NCBI RefSeq assembly: GCF_004803695.1
Contig: NZ_CP039393.1
Location: 2,790,001-2,854,000, forward strand
Reading direction: 5' to 3'
Length of the DNA stretch: 64,000 nucleotides
Source of the DNA: Muribaculum gordoncarteri
Lineage (GTDB): Bacteria; Bacteroidota; Bacteroidia; Bacteroidales; Muribaculaceae
In this document: positions 1 to 9,210 of the stretch, piece after piece
Layout of the letters: each line of letters starts with the position of its first letter
How positions within the stretch are numbered: the stretch's first letter is position 1
Notes under the pieces: model-generated
Databases searched by the model: none
Told to the model about the DNA's origin: nothing
Seen by the model: the letters and a program-made list of their open reading frames with translations, nothing else
Position numbers and translations under genes: made by a program

Positions 1-408
1 ATACTTCGTCTTGAGAATGTGTGCCTCATCGTCGACAGCGACGACAAGCTCATAGGTGTAGGCATCTCGATTCCATCGATGTCACGCGCTTTGCAGAAAG
101 GACGCGGACGACTCTTCCCCACAGGCTGGCTTCATCTGCTTAAAGCGATGTATATGCACAACGATGTTGTCGACCTGCTGCTCGTGGCCGTCAAGCCCGA
201 ATATCAGAGCAAAGGAGTCAACGCACTACTTTTCGCCGACTTGCTTCCCGTCTACATCAAAAACGGATACCGCTGGGCCGAAAGCAACCCGGAGTTGGCC
301 GACAACGAGAATGTGCAGCTGCAATGGCAATACTTCGAGCGCCGACAGCATCGCCGTCGCGCGGCATTCCGCAAGGATATTAAGAACCGGTTCGACAATA
401 AATATTAA
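1..408 (+). CDS. GNAT-like acetyltransferase, C-terminal part (5' truncated by window)
   Basis: The reading frame is open from base 1, so only the last 135 or so residues are present and the true start lies outside the window. The segment DLLLVAVKPEYQSKG followed by a conserved NPELADNENVQ stretch and a basic tail (YFERRQHRRR) resembles the C-terminal half of the roughly 380-residue GNAT-fold proteins common in Bacteroidales. The substrate is unknown. The last residues and the stop codon are supplied by a 28-base repeat identical in design to the ends of the IS5-type remnant at 33169-33684, so the natural C-terminus may have been altered. Family call fairly good, function open. Confidence 0.65.
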   Translation: MLRLENVCLIVDSDDKLIGVGISIPSMSRALQKGRGRLFPTGWLHLLKAMYMHNDVVDLLLVAVKPEYQSKGVNALLFADLLPVYIKNGYRWAESNPELADNENVQLQWQYFERRQHRRRAAFRKDIKNRFDNKY

Positions 409-412
409 CGGC
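384..412 (+). repeat. solo IS5-type terminal repeat, copy 1
   Basis: These bases match the terminal inverted repeat of the remnant at 33169-33684 (GA-CCGGTTCGACAATAAAT then TTAACGGC) with two differences, and are preceded by TAA, the same kind of TNA trinucleotide that flanks the remnant. No partner repeat or transposase lies nearby. The repeat provides the final residues and stop codon of the upstream gene and lies between two convergent genes. Confidence 0.75.
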
Positions 413-414
413 TC

Positions 415-762
415 TTAAATAGGATAGAAGTAGATTGTCTGGGAGGTGAAGGTATCATATAGTTCAAGCTCCATATCGGGCGTGAAGTCCCATTGATAGT
501 TCCATTCATCCTCAATGAAGTAGATATTCAGATACCAGTCATCATAGTCCCATGTGAATTCGACGACATCGCCGTCGTAATAGTTGGTGTAGTAGCCCGA
601 ACCGTTTGAGAAGAAAGTGAATCCGGTGGCTCCGCTATCTTGAATCCATGAGCCCAGGAACGGGGCATCGGCGGGGTCATATTCCACATCATCGCATGAA
701 GAGAGTCCTACGGCTAAGAATGCCATAACAAGGCTAAGAAGGAATGTCTTGGTCTTTGTCAT
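415..762 (-). CDS. small acidic lipoprotein, unknown function
   Basis: 115 residues. A basic N-terminus and hydrophobic stretch end in a lipobox (VGLSSC, Cys at about residue 23), so it is predicted to be exported and lipidated. The mature part is rich in Asp, Trp and Tyr (FTWDYDDWYLNIYF), a beta-rich composition typical of small lipocalin-like or DUF-type Bacteroidales lipoproteins, but no family was recognised with certainty. It is transcribed divergently from the GH3 gene, and CAAATTTA boxes at 792-799 and 811-818 (TAAATTTG on this strand) are candidate -7 elements. Confidence 0.7.
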   Translation of the reverse strand: MTKTKTFLLSLVMAFLAVGLSSCDDVEYDPADAPFLGSWIQDSGATGFTFFSNGSGYYTNYYDGDVVEFTWDYDDWYLNIYFIEDEWNYQWDFTPDMELELYDTFTSQTIYFYPI

Positions 763-852
763 TATTGCTGTGTAAAAAGTTTAAATTAGTGCAAATTTAT
801 AGAATTTAAACAAATTTACCGTACCTTTGTTGAAATAGTCTGAAATTTTAGT

Positions 853-2373
853 ATGAGTGTCACCTCATTGATCAAGCCGGTTTTCATGCGACGCGTAAAG
901 GCTGCACGCTACAACGCGACGCACACCGAGGCTGTGCAGCGCCAACAGCTGGCATGGCTTCTGAGTCGCGCGTCACGCACCGAAACAGGCCGCCGTTACG
1001 GATTTGACGCCATGTCGTCCTACGAGGATTTTGCCGCCAAAGTGCCCGTAATCGAATACCCCGACATGCGTCACAACGTAGAGCGCATGATACAAGGGGA
1101 GCGTGACATCCTGTGGCCCGGAGCTACGACACATTTCGCACAGTCATCGGGCACTTCCGACGGAAAAAGCAAATACATCCCCATAACGGCCGACTCCTTC
1201 AAGCTCACCCACTATCGCGGCGGATTTGATGTCGTGGCACACTATCTCAGCCTCTACCCCGACAGCCGCATATTCGACGGAAAGAGCTTCATTCTCGGAG
1301 GAAGCTATGCCAACGAGCTGACACTTCCCCGCGGAGTTGTGGTAGGCGACCTTTCGGCCAACCTCATCGACCGTATAAACCCGTTGGTCAATCTCGTGAG
1401 AGTGCCATCCAAGCGTGTCGCCCTCATGAAGGAGTGGAACGAAAAGCTTCCGGCGCTTGTCGAAGCCTCGATGCACGAAAACATCACCAACATATCGGGT
1501 GTGCCCTCATGGTTCATGACCGTTATAAAGAGCATCATCGAGCGAACAGGAGCCGACACCATTCACGATGTGTGGCCCAATCTCGAAGTGTTTTTCCACG
1601 GAGGAATATCATTTGAGCCCTATCGCGAACAGTATGCCCGGATAACCGACCCGTCACGCATGCGTTATCTCGAAACCTACAATGCGTCCGAAGGGTTCTT
1701 CGCCCTCCAGAACGACATCGACGACCACGCCATGATGCTGCTTCTCGACCTCGCCACATTCTACGAGTTCATCCCCATCGACCAGACCGGCATTCCGTTC
1801 CCCGAGGCACTTCCGGCATGGAAAGTCGAGCCGGGTCACACCTACGCACTGGCAATCACATCGTGCAACGGATTGTGGCGTTATGCAATCGGCGACACGG
1901 TGACCGTAGAGAGTGTCGAGCCGCTCAAAATAACCATCGCGGGACGCGTCAAGCACTTCATCAACGCATTCGGCGAGGAGCTTATGGTACATAACGCCGA
2001 CGCAGCCATTGCCCGCACATGCCATGATCTCGACTGCTCGATAGCCAACTACACGGCCGCTCCCGTCTATGCCGGCGACCACACCCGAGGCCGTCACGAG
2101 TGGCTCATCGAGTTCAACCGCCGACCGGCCGACATGAATCAGTTTGCCGCACTCCTCGACAAAAACCTGCAGGCCGAGAACTCCGACTATCAGGCCAAAC
2201 GCACCGACGGCCTCTTCCTCGACCCGCTCACTGTAATCGAAGCCCGAAAAGGACTCTTTGACTCATGGCTTGCCTCGACCGGAAAGCTCGGCGGACAGCG
2301 CAAGGTGCCGCGACTGAGCAACGACCGTCACTTCATCGAACCCATGCTGAAATTCAACAACGACAACAAATAA
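853..2373 (+). CDS. GH3 auxin-responsive-promoter family protein (acyl-adenylate-forming)
   Basis: 506 residues, the usual length for bacterial GH3 proteins. GH3 enzymes adenylate a carboxylic acid and pass it to an amino acid; the bacterial substrates are unknown. The adenylate-binding loop SSGTSDGKSK is at about residues 98-107 and a second conserved segment, YNASEGFFA, at about 276. RRYGF near residue 48 is also typical of the family. The ATG start follows a TACCTTTG -7 box at 822-829. An IS4-type element has inserted 14 bases after its stop, separating it from the alkaline phosphatase gene with which it may once have been co-transcribed. Confidence 0.85.
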   Translation: MSVTSLIKPVFMRRVKAARYNATHTEAVQRQQLAWLLSRASRTETGRRYGFDAMSSYEDFAAKVPVIEYPDMRHNVERMIQGERDILWPGATTHFAQSSGTSDGKSKYIPITADSFKLTHYRGGFDVVAHYLSLYPDSRIFDGKSFILGGSYANELTLPRGVVVGDLSANLIDRINPLVNLVRVPSKRVALMKEWNEKLPALVEASMHENITNISGVPSWFMTVIKSIIERTGADTIHDVWPNLEVFFHGGISFEPYREQYARITDPSRMRYLETYNASEGFFALQNDIDDHAMMLLLDLATFYEFIPIDQTGIPFPEALPAWKVEPGHTYALAITSCNGLWRYAIGDTVTVESVEPLKITIAGRVKHFINAFGEELMVHNADAAIARTCHDLDCSIANYTAAPVYAGDHTRGRHEWLIEFNRRPADMNQFAALLDKNLQAENSDYQAKRTDGLFLDPLTVIEARKGLFDSWLASTGKLGGQRKVPRLSNDRHFIEPMLKFNNDNK

Positions 2374-2387
2374 TTACCAATTAGTAG

Positions 2388-3710
2388 TGGTGCGATAAAA
2401 ATCTTACCACTGTTATTAAAATATTAATATTTAGTCAAATACAAGAGAACATTGATTTTTTGATTTGAAATTGATTTATTAGTCTTGTTGTTCCCAAACA
2501 TCAAGATTATGAATCAGGGTAAGTATGTTTTCTCCCAGGTAATTGAATTTATACCGCGTTACCAGTTCGATAAGCTTGTAAGGCTGTATAAAGGAGATTG
2601 GCATGTAAAGAATCTCAACAGTTACAATCACCTCCTTCATCTGCTCTTCGGACTGTTGACGGGCTGTGATTCGCTACGAGACATCTGTCTATGTCTGGAG
2701 GCCCATTCAAAGATGCTATATCATCTCGGTTTTCGGAAAACAGTCAACCACACATCTTTGTCGCGGGCTAACGAAAGTCGGGACTATCGAATTTTTGAGG
2801 GACTGGGAATTTATCTAATAGGATTGGTAAGACCCATGTATTCAAAGGCTAAACTATCCGAGATAACCATAGACAACGTAATCTATGCGTTGGACTCCAC
2901 AACCATATCAACCAGCATAAAACTTGCGACATGGGCATTGGGCAAATACAGCAAAGGCGCTGTAAAGATGCACACATTGCTTGATTTGCGTGGAAGCATA
3001 CCGGCAAACATTCATATTACCGATGGAAAATGGCATGACAGCAACGAACTTGACATGCTTTCGCCGGAACCATTCGCATTCTATGTGATGGACAAGGCTT
3101 ATGTTGACTTCAAGGCTTTGTTCAGATTCCATCAGTCACAGGCATTCTGGGTATCCCGTCCGAAAGAGAACATGAAGTTCATGACAATCGGGCAAATGGA
3201 AATCCCCAATGCAAAGTCAGGCATCATAGAAGACTCCCGTATTCGGGTAACCGGATATAAGTCGAGTAAACTCTATCCTGATGACATGCGGTTTGTACGA
3301 GTATATGACCCGGACAATGACACAATTGTGGATTTCATATCCAATAACTTTGAAATCAGTGCCTTGGAAATATCCAATCTCTACCGCCATCGCTGGGATA
3401 TAGAAGTTTTCTTCAAATGGATCAAACAGAATATTGTCGTGAAGACCCTTTGGGGATTTTCCGAGAACGCGGTAAAAATCCATCTTTGGACTGCTGTCAT
3501 TGCCTATCTTACGGTAGCTCGAATAAAGGCCGATTATAAAAGCTGCTATTCTATAACCGAAGTGGCGACCCTTATCAGAATCTCTGCTTTGGAACGTGTC
3601 GAGTTACGACAACTTCTAACCAAGCAAGACTTGTCAACCAATTCAAATCAAAATGTCAAAGATATCTCTTTATTTGATGATTTCTAAACCAACGCGATTT
3701 TATCGCACCA
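2388..3710 (+). mobile_element. complete IS4-family insertion sequence
   Basis: A 1323-bp element with terminal inverted repeats that agree over the first 13 bases (TGGTGCGATAAAA at the left end; the reverse complement of TTTTATCGCACCA at the right) and more loosely beyond. It is flanked on both sides by GTAG (2384-2387 and 3711-3714), a plausible 4-bp target duplication. It carries one intact transposase gene. The flanking chromosome also repeats TAATTACCAAT on both sides, which seems to be a property of the target and not of the element. Confidence 0.88.
2509..3687 (+). CDS. IS4-family DDE transposase
   Basis: 392 residues from the ATG at 2509; an in-frame TTG at 2485 would add eight residues but is less likely. 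The N-terminus (KYVFSQVIEFIPRYQFDKLV) matches the DUF4372 region found in this group. Catalytic residues are visible: Asp in ALDSTT (about 129), Asp in MDKAYVD (about 194) and Glu in the Y-R-E signature YRHRWDIEVFFKW (about 299). The frame is uninterrupted and the element ends are intact, so it may be active. Confidence 0.92.
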   Translation: MNQGKYVFSQVIEFIPRYQFDKLVRLYKGDWHVKNLNSYNHLLHLLFGLLTGCDSLRDICLCLEAHSKMLYHLGFRKTVNHTSLSRANESRDYRIFEGLGIYLIGLVRPMYSKAKLSEITIDNVIYALDSTTISTSIKLATWALGKYSKGAVKMHTLLDLRGSIPANIHITDGKWHDSNELDMLSPEPFAFYVMDKAYVDFKALFRFHQSQAFWVSRPKENMKFMTIGQMEIPNAKSGIIEDSRIRVTGYKSSKLYPDDMRFVRVYDPDNDTIVDFISNNFEISALEISNLYRHRWDIEVFFKWIKQNIVVKTLWGFSENAVKIHLWTAVIAYLTVARIKADYKSCYSITEVATLIRISALERVELRQLLTKQDLSTNSNQNVKDISLFDDF

Positions 3711-3747
3711 GTAGTAATTACCAATAAATAATATCAATTATCAACTC

Positions 3748-5130
3748 ATGAAAATACGTTACATAATCCTAAGCGTAATCACATTGATTGCATCGCTCTC
3801 GGTAAGCGCAAAAGTACGTTATGTGTTCTACTTCATCGGCGACGGTATGGGCATGGGCCATGTAAACACCACCCAGTACTACAACCGCATGGTGCTCGGC
3901 AACGACACTCCGCTGCTCATGATGCAGTTTCCCGTAGCTTCACAGGCTCAAACCTACTCCGCATCGGCACCCATCACCGACTCGGCCGCAGCCGGTACAG
4001 CACTGTCAACCGGAAGCAAGACACGCAACTACACCATAGGTCTTGCTCCCGACACCATACCCCCCCTCATCTCAATAGCACGCAAACTCAAGGACGACGG
4101 ATGGGGCGTGGCCGTACTATCGTCATGTGCCGCCGACGATGCGACCCCCGCGGCATTTTATGCCCATCAGGTCGACCGAAACATGTTCTATGAAATCAAT
4201 CTTGACGCTGCAGCATCGGGCTACGACTTCCTCGGTGGAGCAAGCCTGCGTGGGGTGCGCAAACCCGAACAGGCCAAGGAGGTTTACTCCGCTCTTAAGA
4301 AAGCCGGATATGCAATAACCCACAACCCCGACAGCGTTACGCTCTTGGGTTCCGACCGCGTTATGCTCCTCGCCGACCCCGACAAGCGAGGCAACGACAA
4401 CTCCATAGGCTATACGGTCGATTCACTTCAGGGGGCAATGACAGTGGCTCAAATGACTCAGGCCGCTCTCAACCACCTCATGAAGCAGTCGCCCGACCAA
4501 TTCTTCATGATGGTCGAGGACGGTGAAATAGACCATGCTTCCCACGCCAACGACGCCGGAGCTGCAATAAAGGATATACTAAGCTTTCAGGATGCCATAA
4601 AGGTGGCCTATGACTTCTATAAGCAACACCCCGACGAAACACTGATAATCGTGACTGCCGACCACGACACCGGCGGCATGGCAATCGGAAGCCGCACCAA
4701 CAGAGTAAACCTGAACCTCATCGACTCACAGCGCATAAGCAAGGACAAATTCTCGGACTACTGTCGCTCGCTCATTCGCAACAACGAGTCAATGTCATGG
4801 GACGAAATGAAAAAATTCCTTTCCGACAAACTCGGATTCTGGACCACGGTACCCATCACCGAAAATGAAACCAAGGACCTGCAGGTGCTCTTTGACAAGG
4901 CAATCGTGGCTCGCGAAAGTCAGGACCAAAGAACCCTTTACAACAACTTCAACCAGTTTGCCGTAAAGGTGTTTGACCTGTTCAACTCACATGTAGGCAC
5001 AAGCTTCATAAGCGGCAACCACACTGCCAATCCCGTTCCCGTATTTGCCATAGGAGCAGGAGCCGACAACTTCAAGAAGGCACTCAACAACATCGAAATC
5101 CCATTGTTGATCTACGATTTGACACGCTGA
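3748..5130 (+). CDS. alkaline phosphatase, secreted
   Basis: 460 residues with a cleavable signal peptide (hydrophobic core to about residue 21, VSA before KVRY). Alkaline phosphatases hydrolyse phosphomonoesters in the periplasm using two zinc ions and one magnesium ion. GDGMG (31-35) carries a metal ligand, TDSAAAGTA (about 78-86) carries the nucleophilic Ser, EDGEIDHASH (about 255) and TADHDTGG (about 302) supply further metal ligands. Its stop codon abuts the stop of the convergent TPR gene with no base between them. The ATG follows the IS4 insertion by 37 bases, so its native promoter may have been displaced. Confidence 0.92.
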   Translation: MKIRYIILSVITLIASLSVSAKVRYVFYFIGDGMGMGHVNTTQYYNRMVLGNDTPLLMMQFPVASQAQTYSASAPITDSAAAGTALSTGSKTRNYTIGLAPDTIPPLISIARKLKDDGWGVAVLSSCAADDATPAAFYAHQVDRNMFYEINLDAAASGYDFLGGASLRGVRKPEQAKEVYSALKKAGYAITHNPDSVTLLGSDRVMLLADPDKRGNDNSIGYTVDSLQGAMTVAQMTQAALNHLMKQSPDQFFMMVEDGEIDHASHANDAGAAIKDILSFQDAIKVAYDFYKQHPDETLIIVTADHDTGGMAIGSRTNRVNLNLIDSQRISKDKFSDYCRSLIRNNESMSWDEMKKFLSDKLGFWTTVPITENETKDLQVLFDKAIVARESQDQRTLYNNFNQFAVKVFDLFNSHVGTSFISGNHTANPVPVFAIGAGADNFKKALNNIEIPLLIYDLTR

Positions 5131-5883
5131 TCAGTGCTTGTCGACACCGATACCAAGGAGCTCTGACACATAAGGCGTAGCCTTTATTGTCAGGGCTCTT
5201 TCCAGATATTCACGCGACTGTGCCATGTCGCCCTTCTGCCGGTAATAGTTGCCGAGCACAAGCAGCGCGTCATAATTATCGGGATGCAGCTTCAATATTT
5301 CCTTATAGGTGGTTATGCCCTGCTCCTCATCGCCTGAAAGCATGTATCCGTAGGCCAGATTGTTCATGAAGGCTACATTGTCGGGAGCCCCCGACAGCAT
5401 TATCCGGCTATAACGTATTATCTCGGGAGCGTTACATCGAAACACGTAATAGCTCAGGAGTTGCTTCTCGATGCTTCGGGTGAGCCAAGGCTGACGCTCC
5501 TTCACAAGCAAAAGGAAATTCTCATATAACGACGACTGACCGATAGAGAAACTCACTCTCCTGACACCCTGAAACACCGAGTCAAGCGGAATCAACTGCG
5601 ATTGGGCGCGCTCCAGAAGCGACATCTCATAGTCGGGCAAATTACGCATCCCCGCCGTCACTATGGCATGGGCGTAGGTGTCACATACTTTCGCACTATC
5701 CTCTATCATAAGCTCGTACATTGCCGCAGCATTGGTCCATTCGCGATAATGAAAAAATCGCGCCGCTTTTGTGGCTATTGCATCATAATCGCGCGTAACG
5801 GCAGCATTGGCCGATGCACAACCCACCAGCAGCACAACGGCCATACACAACTTCATCGTGTCGTTAAATGAAAATTTCAACAT
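5131..5883 (-). CDS. TPR-repeat exported protein
   Basis: 250 residues. The N-terminus contains a signal sequence (MKLCMAVVLLVGC followed by ASANA); either the lipobox-like LVGC or the ANA site could be used. An internal ATG at 5856 is an equally good start. The C-terminal half has tetratricopeptide-type helices (NNLAYGYMLSGDEEQGITTYKEILKLHPDNYDALLVLGNYYRQKGD, given only as region 170-220), suggesting a scaffold in the envelope. It is transcribed divergently from pyrH and converges with the alkaline phosphatase gene. Partner unknown. Confidence 0.78.
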   Translation of the reverse strand: MLKFSFNDTMKLCMAVVLLVGCASANAAVTRDYDAIATKAARFFHYREWTNAAAMYELMIEDSAKVCDTYAHAIVTAGMRNLPDYEMSLLERAQSQLIPLDSVFQGVRRVSFSIGQSSLYENFLLLVKERQPWLTRSIEKQLLSYYVFRCNAPEIIRYSRIMLSGAPDNVAFMNNLAYGYMLSGDEEQGITTYKEILKLHPDNYDALLVLGNYYRQKGDMAQSREYLERALTIKATPYVSELLGIGVDKH

Positions 5884-5891
5884 CTTATAAT

Positions 5892-5921
5892 TTTGTTTTT
5901 CAATTCTCTTGATTATCTTTG
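5892..5921 (+). promoter_or_regulatory. candidate pyrH promoter
   Basis: TTTG at 5892-5895 and TATCTTTG at 5914-5921 fit the Bacteroidetes -33/-7 pattern with an 18-base spacer, slightly short of the usual 19-21. The pyrH ATG lies 36 bases downstream. Confidence 0.55.
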
Positions 5922-5957
5922 TAAAGTAAACAATTAAAATTCATAAACTATCGAATT

Positions 5958-6668
5958 ATGAGAACAAAATATAAGCGCATTTTGCTGAAACTTAGCGGTG
6001 AGTCACTTGCCGGAACTCAAGGTCACGGCATCGACACGGTGCGCCTTAACCAATATGCCGAGCAGATAAAGGAAATTGCATCACAAGGTGTGCAGATAGC
6101 TATCGTGATAGGAGGAGGCAACATTTTCCGCGGACTTTCGGGCGCGTCAAAGGGTTTTGACCGCGTAAAGGGCGACCAGATGGGAATGCTCGCAACCGTA
6201 ATCAACTCCCTTGCGCTGAGCAGCGCCCTCGTGGCAATAGGACAACCCGCACAGGTGTTCACTGCCATAAACATGTTTCCCATCGGTGAGCACTACAGCA
6301 AGTGGCGTGCGATAGAGGCGATGAACAACGGAGCCGTAGCCATCATATCGGGTGGCACCGGCAACCCCTTCTTCACTACCGACACCGGTTCGGCACTGCG
6401 CGGAATCGAAGTCGAGGCCGAGGTTATGCTCAAAGGAACCCGCGTCGACGGCATATACACCGCCGACCCCGAGAAGGATCCCACTGCCGAAAAGTTCTCG
6501 GAAATAACCTACGATGAAGTCTACACCCGCGGACTAAAGGTGATGGACCTCACCGCTACCGCACTTTGCAAGGAGAATCACCTTCCCATAATCGTGTTCA
6601 ACATGGACTGCCCGGGCAATCTTGCCAAGGTGCTTGCCGGCGAGCCCATAGGCACACTCGTGTATTAA
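5958..6668 (+). CDS. pyrH: UMP kinase
   Basis: 236 residues, the normal size. It phosphorylates UMP to UDP in pyrimidine nucleotide synthesis and belongs to the amino-acid kinase family. KLSGESL (about residues 11-17), the glycine-rich VIGGGNIFRG (about 51-60) and TGNPFFTTDT (about 136-145) are characteristic. It is followed after 35 bases by frr, the usual pairing, so the two probably form one transcript. Confidence 0.96.
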   Translation: MRTKYKRILLKLSGESLAGTQGHGIDTVRLNQYAEQIKEIASQGVQIAIVIGGGNIFRGLSGASKGFDRVKGDQMGMLATVINSLALSSALVAIGQPAQVFTAINMFPIGEHYSKWRAIEAMNNGAVAIISGGTGNPFFTTDTGSALRGIEVEAEVMLKGTRVDGIYTADPEKDPTAEKFSEITYDEVYTRGLKVMDLTATALCKENHLPIIVFNMDCPGNLAKVLAGEPIGTLVY

Positions 6669-6703
6669 GAATAAAATCAATAACTACATAAATCATTAAA
6701 ACT

Positions 6704-7264
6704 ATGACCGACGTAAAGACCTACCTCGACCCCGCCGAGGAAAAAATGGAAATGGCCGTGGCATATCTTGACGAAGCACTTGCCCACATTCGCGCAGGAA
6801 AAGCCAATCCCAAAATTCTTGACGGAATCCGCGTGGAATACTACGGAAGCGCAGCTCCTATTTCCAATGTGGCCAACGTAAGCGTGCCCGATGCCCGCAC
6901 AATCACCATCACTCCATGGGAAAAATCGATGTTCAAGGAGATTGAGAAAGCCATCATCAATTCCGAACTCGGAATCACACCCGAAAACAACGGCGAGGTA
7001 ATACGCATCTCAATCCCGCCGCTTACCGAGGAGCGTCGTAAAGCACTCGTGAAGCAGTCGAAAAGCGAGGCTGAAAACGCCAAGGTATCGGTACGTAACG
7101 CTCGCCGCGATGCAATCGACGGTCTTAAAAAGGCAGTGAAGCTCGGAATGCCCGAGGATGTCGAGAAGGATGCCGAAGGTTTGGTTCAGAAGCTCCACGA
7201 CAAGTATCTCAAGAAAATCGATGAGCTTTTCGCCGCCAAAGAAAAAGAAATTCTCACCGTATAA
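6704..7264 (+). CDS. frr: ribosome recycling factor
   Basis: 186 residues, the typical length. With EF-G it splits the post-termination ribosome. The conserved region [20 protein letters not shown] (about 29-48) and [14 protein letters not shown] (about 104-117) identify it. The C-terminal half is the long-helix coiled segment of domain I. A hairpin with a T-run begins 20 bases after the stop. Confidence 0.96.
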   Translation: MTDVKTYLDPAEEKMEMAVAYLDEALAHIRAGKANPKILDGIRVEYYGSAAPISNVANVSVPDARTITITPWEKSMFKEIEKAIINSELGITPENNGEVIRISIPPLTEERRKALVKQSKSEAENAKVSVRNARRDAIDGLKKAVKLGMPEDVEKDAEGLVQKLHDKYLKKIDELFAAKEKEILTV

Positions 7265-7283
7265 CGATTTTTCAATCCTGAAC

Positions 7284-7328
7284 GAGGGCACTGACTTCCA
7301 CGGGAGTTATTGCCCTCTATCTTTTTTT
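7284..7328 (+). terminator. intrinsic terminator after pyrH-frr
   Basis: GAGGGCA (7284-7290) pairs with TGCCCTC (7311-7317) around a partly paired inner loop and is followed by a run of seven T at 7322-7328. Confidence 0.75.
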
Positions 7329-7441
7329 GAGTACTGCTCAACGATGCTGCTTATTAGCAACTTTTAACTGTCATGGGCGGCATTTCGGCGCAAGGCAGTC
7401 ACTATCTTTGTATCGTAAATCAACAAAAACACTTGACAACA

Positions 7442-7909
7442 ATGAAAACAGGCGACACCATCCCCACTCTCCTCGGAGTCAATGCCCAAGGGCAGGAAGT
7501 AAAGTCAACCGACTTTGCCGGAAAGCCCCTGATAATCTATTTCTATCCTAAGGACAACACCCCCGGCTGCACGGCCGAGGCTTGTTCGCTACGCGACGGC
7601 TACGACTCATTGCGCAATCTCGGTTACGAGGTGATCGGAGTCAGCAAGGATTCGTCGGCAAGCCATGCAAAGTTTGCCGAAAAATATTCACTCCCCTTTA
7701 CCCTCATCAGCGACCCGTCGACCGAGCTGAACCAGGCATTCGGAGTGTGGCAGAAAAAGAAAATGGCCGGACGCGAATACATGGGTACCGTGCGCACGAC
7801 ATTCATCACCGATGCCGACCACCGCGTGACCCATATAATCAACAAAGTCGACACCAAAAACGCCGCCGCGCAGATAATGAAGCTGCTCGCCGAAAGCCAA
7901 CAGTCATAA
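7442..7909 (+). CDS. bcp: thiol peroxidase, BCP/PrxQ type
   Basis: 155 residues from the ATG at 7442. A longer in-frame start at 7373 is rejected because a TATCTTTG -7 box (7403-7410) lies inside the extension. Thioredoxin-dependent peroxiredoxins of this type reduce hydrogen peroxide and organic hydroperoxides. PGCTAEACSLRD carries the peroxidatic Cys43 and the resolving Cys48 in the characteristic CTxEAC spacing. It sits 24 bases upstream of recA, in the same direction. Confidence 0.93.
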   Translation: MKTGDTIPTLLGVNAQGQEVKSTDFAGKPLIIYFYPKDNTPGCTAEACSLRDGYDSLRNLGYEVIGVSKDSSASHAKFAEKYSLPFTLISDPSTELNQAFGVWQKKKMAGREYMGTVRTTFITDADHRVTHIINKVDTKNAAAQIMKLLAESQQS

Positions 7910-7933
7910 ACCCTTAAAAACGCTCAGCACTAC

Positions 7934-9133
7934 ATGGAAAAGCCCAAGAAAGCAACAATAAAGAAAAACGACCCCGCACAGGAAGCCGCAGCCGCCAAGC
8001 TCAACGCCCTGTCGCAGGCAATGGAGAAGATAGCCAAAAACTTCGGTCGCGGAGCCATCATGAAGCTCGGCGACGACAATGTGGAGGATGTCGAAGTGAT
8101 TCCAACCGGCTCGATAGGATTGAACTTCGCCCTCGGTGTGGGAGGATTCCCCCGCGGACGAATCACCGAGATCTACGGCCCCGAATCGTCAGGTAAAACC
8201 ACGCTCGCAATACACGCAATCGCCGAGGCTCAGAAACGTGGCGGAATAGCCGCAATCATCGATGCCGAACATGCATTTGACCGCTTCTATGCCGAGAAGC
8301 TCGGTGTCGATGTCGATAATCTGCTCATTTCACAGCCCGACAACGGAGAGCAGGCTCTCGAAATCACCGAGCAGCTCATTCGTTCCTCGGCAATCGACAT
8401 AATAGTCATCGACTCGGTTGCAGCACTCACTCCCAAAAGCGAAATCGAAGGCGACATGGGCGACCGCAACATGGGACTTCAGGCCCGCCTTATGTCACAG
8501 GCCATGCGTAAGCTCACCGGAACCATATCGCGCACCAACACCACCTGTATATTCATCAACCAGCTCCGCGACAAGATAGGCCAGATGTTCGGTCCCTCCG
8601 AAACGACTACCGGAGGTAACGCGCTGAAGTTCTACGCATCGGTACGCGTCGACATACGCCCCACCACCACCATCAAGGACGGCGAGGATGTACTCGGACG
8701 CCACACACGTGTCAAGATTGTAAAGAACAAGGTGGCTCCCCCATTCAAGCGTGCCGAGTTTGACATCATGTTTGGCGAAGGCATCTCAAAGTCGGGCGAG
8801 ATAATCGACCTCGGCGTGGAGTATGGCATCATCAACAAGAGCGGTTCATGGTTCAGCTACGGCGACACAAAGATAGCCCAGGGTCGCGATGCCGCAAAGC
8901 GTGTGATTGCCGACAATCCCGAACTTGCCGACGAACTTGAAGCCAAGATTATGGAAGCGATGAAGGAAGCCGCCGAGAAAGGCAACAAGTCGGGGAAAGC
9001 CAAAATAACCATAAAGACCAAGAAAGAAGAGGCCGCCCCCAAAGCAAAGGAGGCCGATGAACTTGAACTCGACTTCAACGATGAAGAGTTTCCCGACGAC
9101 TTCTCTATAGAAGAGGACGCACAGGACGATTAA
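7934..9133 (+). CDS. recA: recombinase A
   Basis: 399 residues, longer than E. coli RecA because of a basic N-terminal extension (about 20 residues) and an acidic C-terminal tail ([15 protein letters not shown]). It forms the filament for homologous recombination and LexA-type self-cleavage. Walker [10 protein letters not shown] is at about 82-90, and the strand [11 protein letters not shown] and the L2-region [10 protein letters not shown] are conserved. No intein is present. It may be read through from bcp, and a bidirectional-looking terminator follows. Confidence 0.97.
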   Translation: MEKPKKATIKKNDPAQEAAAAKLNALSQAMEKIAKNFGRGAIMKLGDDNVEDVEVIPTGSIGLNFALGVGGFPRGRITEIYGPESSGKTTLAIHAIAEAQKRGGIAAIIDAEHAFDRFYAEKLGVDVDNLLISQPDNGEQALEITEQLIRSSAIDIIVIDSVAALTPKSEIEGDMGDRNMGLQARLMSQAMRKLTGTISRTNTTCIFINQLRDKIGQMFGPSETTTGGNALKFYASVRVDIRPTTTIKDGEDVLGRHTRVKIVKNKVAPPFKRAEFDIMFGEGISKSGEIIDLGVEYGIINKSGSWFSYGDTKIAQGRDAAKRVIADNPELADELEAKIMEAMKEAAEKGNKSGKAKITIKTKKEEAAPKAKEADELELDFNDEEFPDDFSIEEDAQDD

Positions 9134-9159
9134 ACGACACTACTTTACTACTACATCAT

Positions 9160-9194
9160 AAGGTCGAAGCATCTATTGATGGTGCTTCGACCTT
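9160..9194. terminator. bidirectional terminator between recA and the beta-barrel gene
   Basis: A perfect 12-bp stem (AAGGTCGAAGCA at 9160-9171 with TGCTTCGACCTT at 9183-9194) lies between the convergent recA and beta-barrel genes. Confidence 0.8.
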
Positions 9195-9210
9195 TCTGTA
9201 TATGTACCGG

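Noticed and set aside
7373-7441. longer start for the peroxiredoxin
   Set aside because: The extra codons contain the TATCTTTG promoter box and do not resemble the family; the ATG at 7442 fits normal length.
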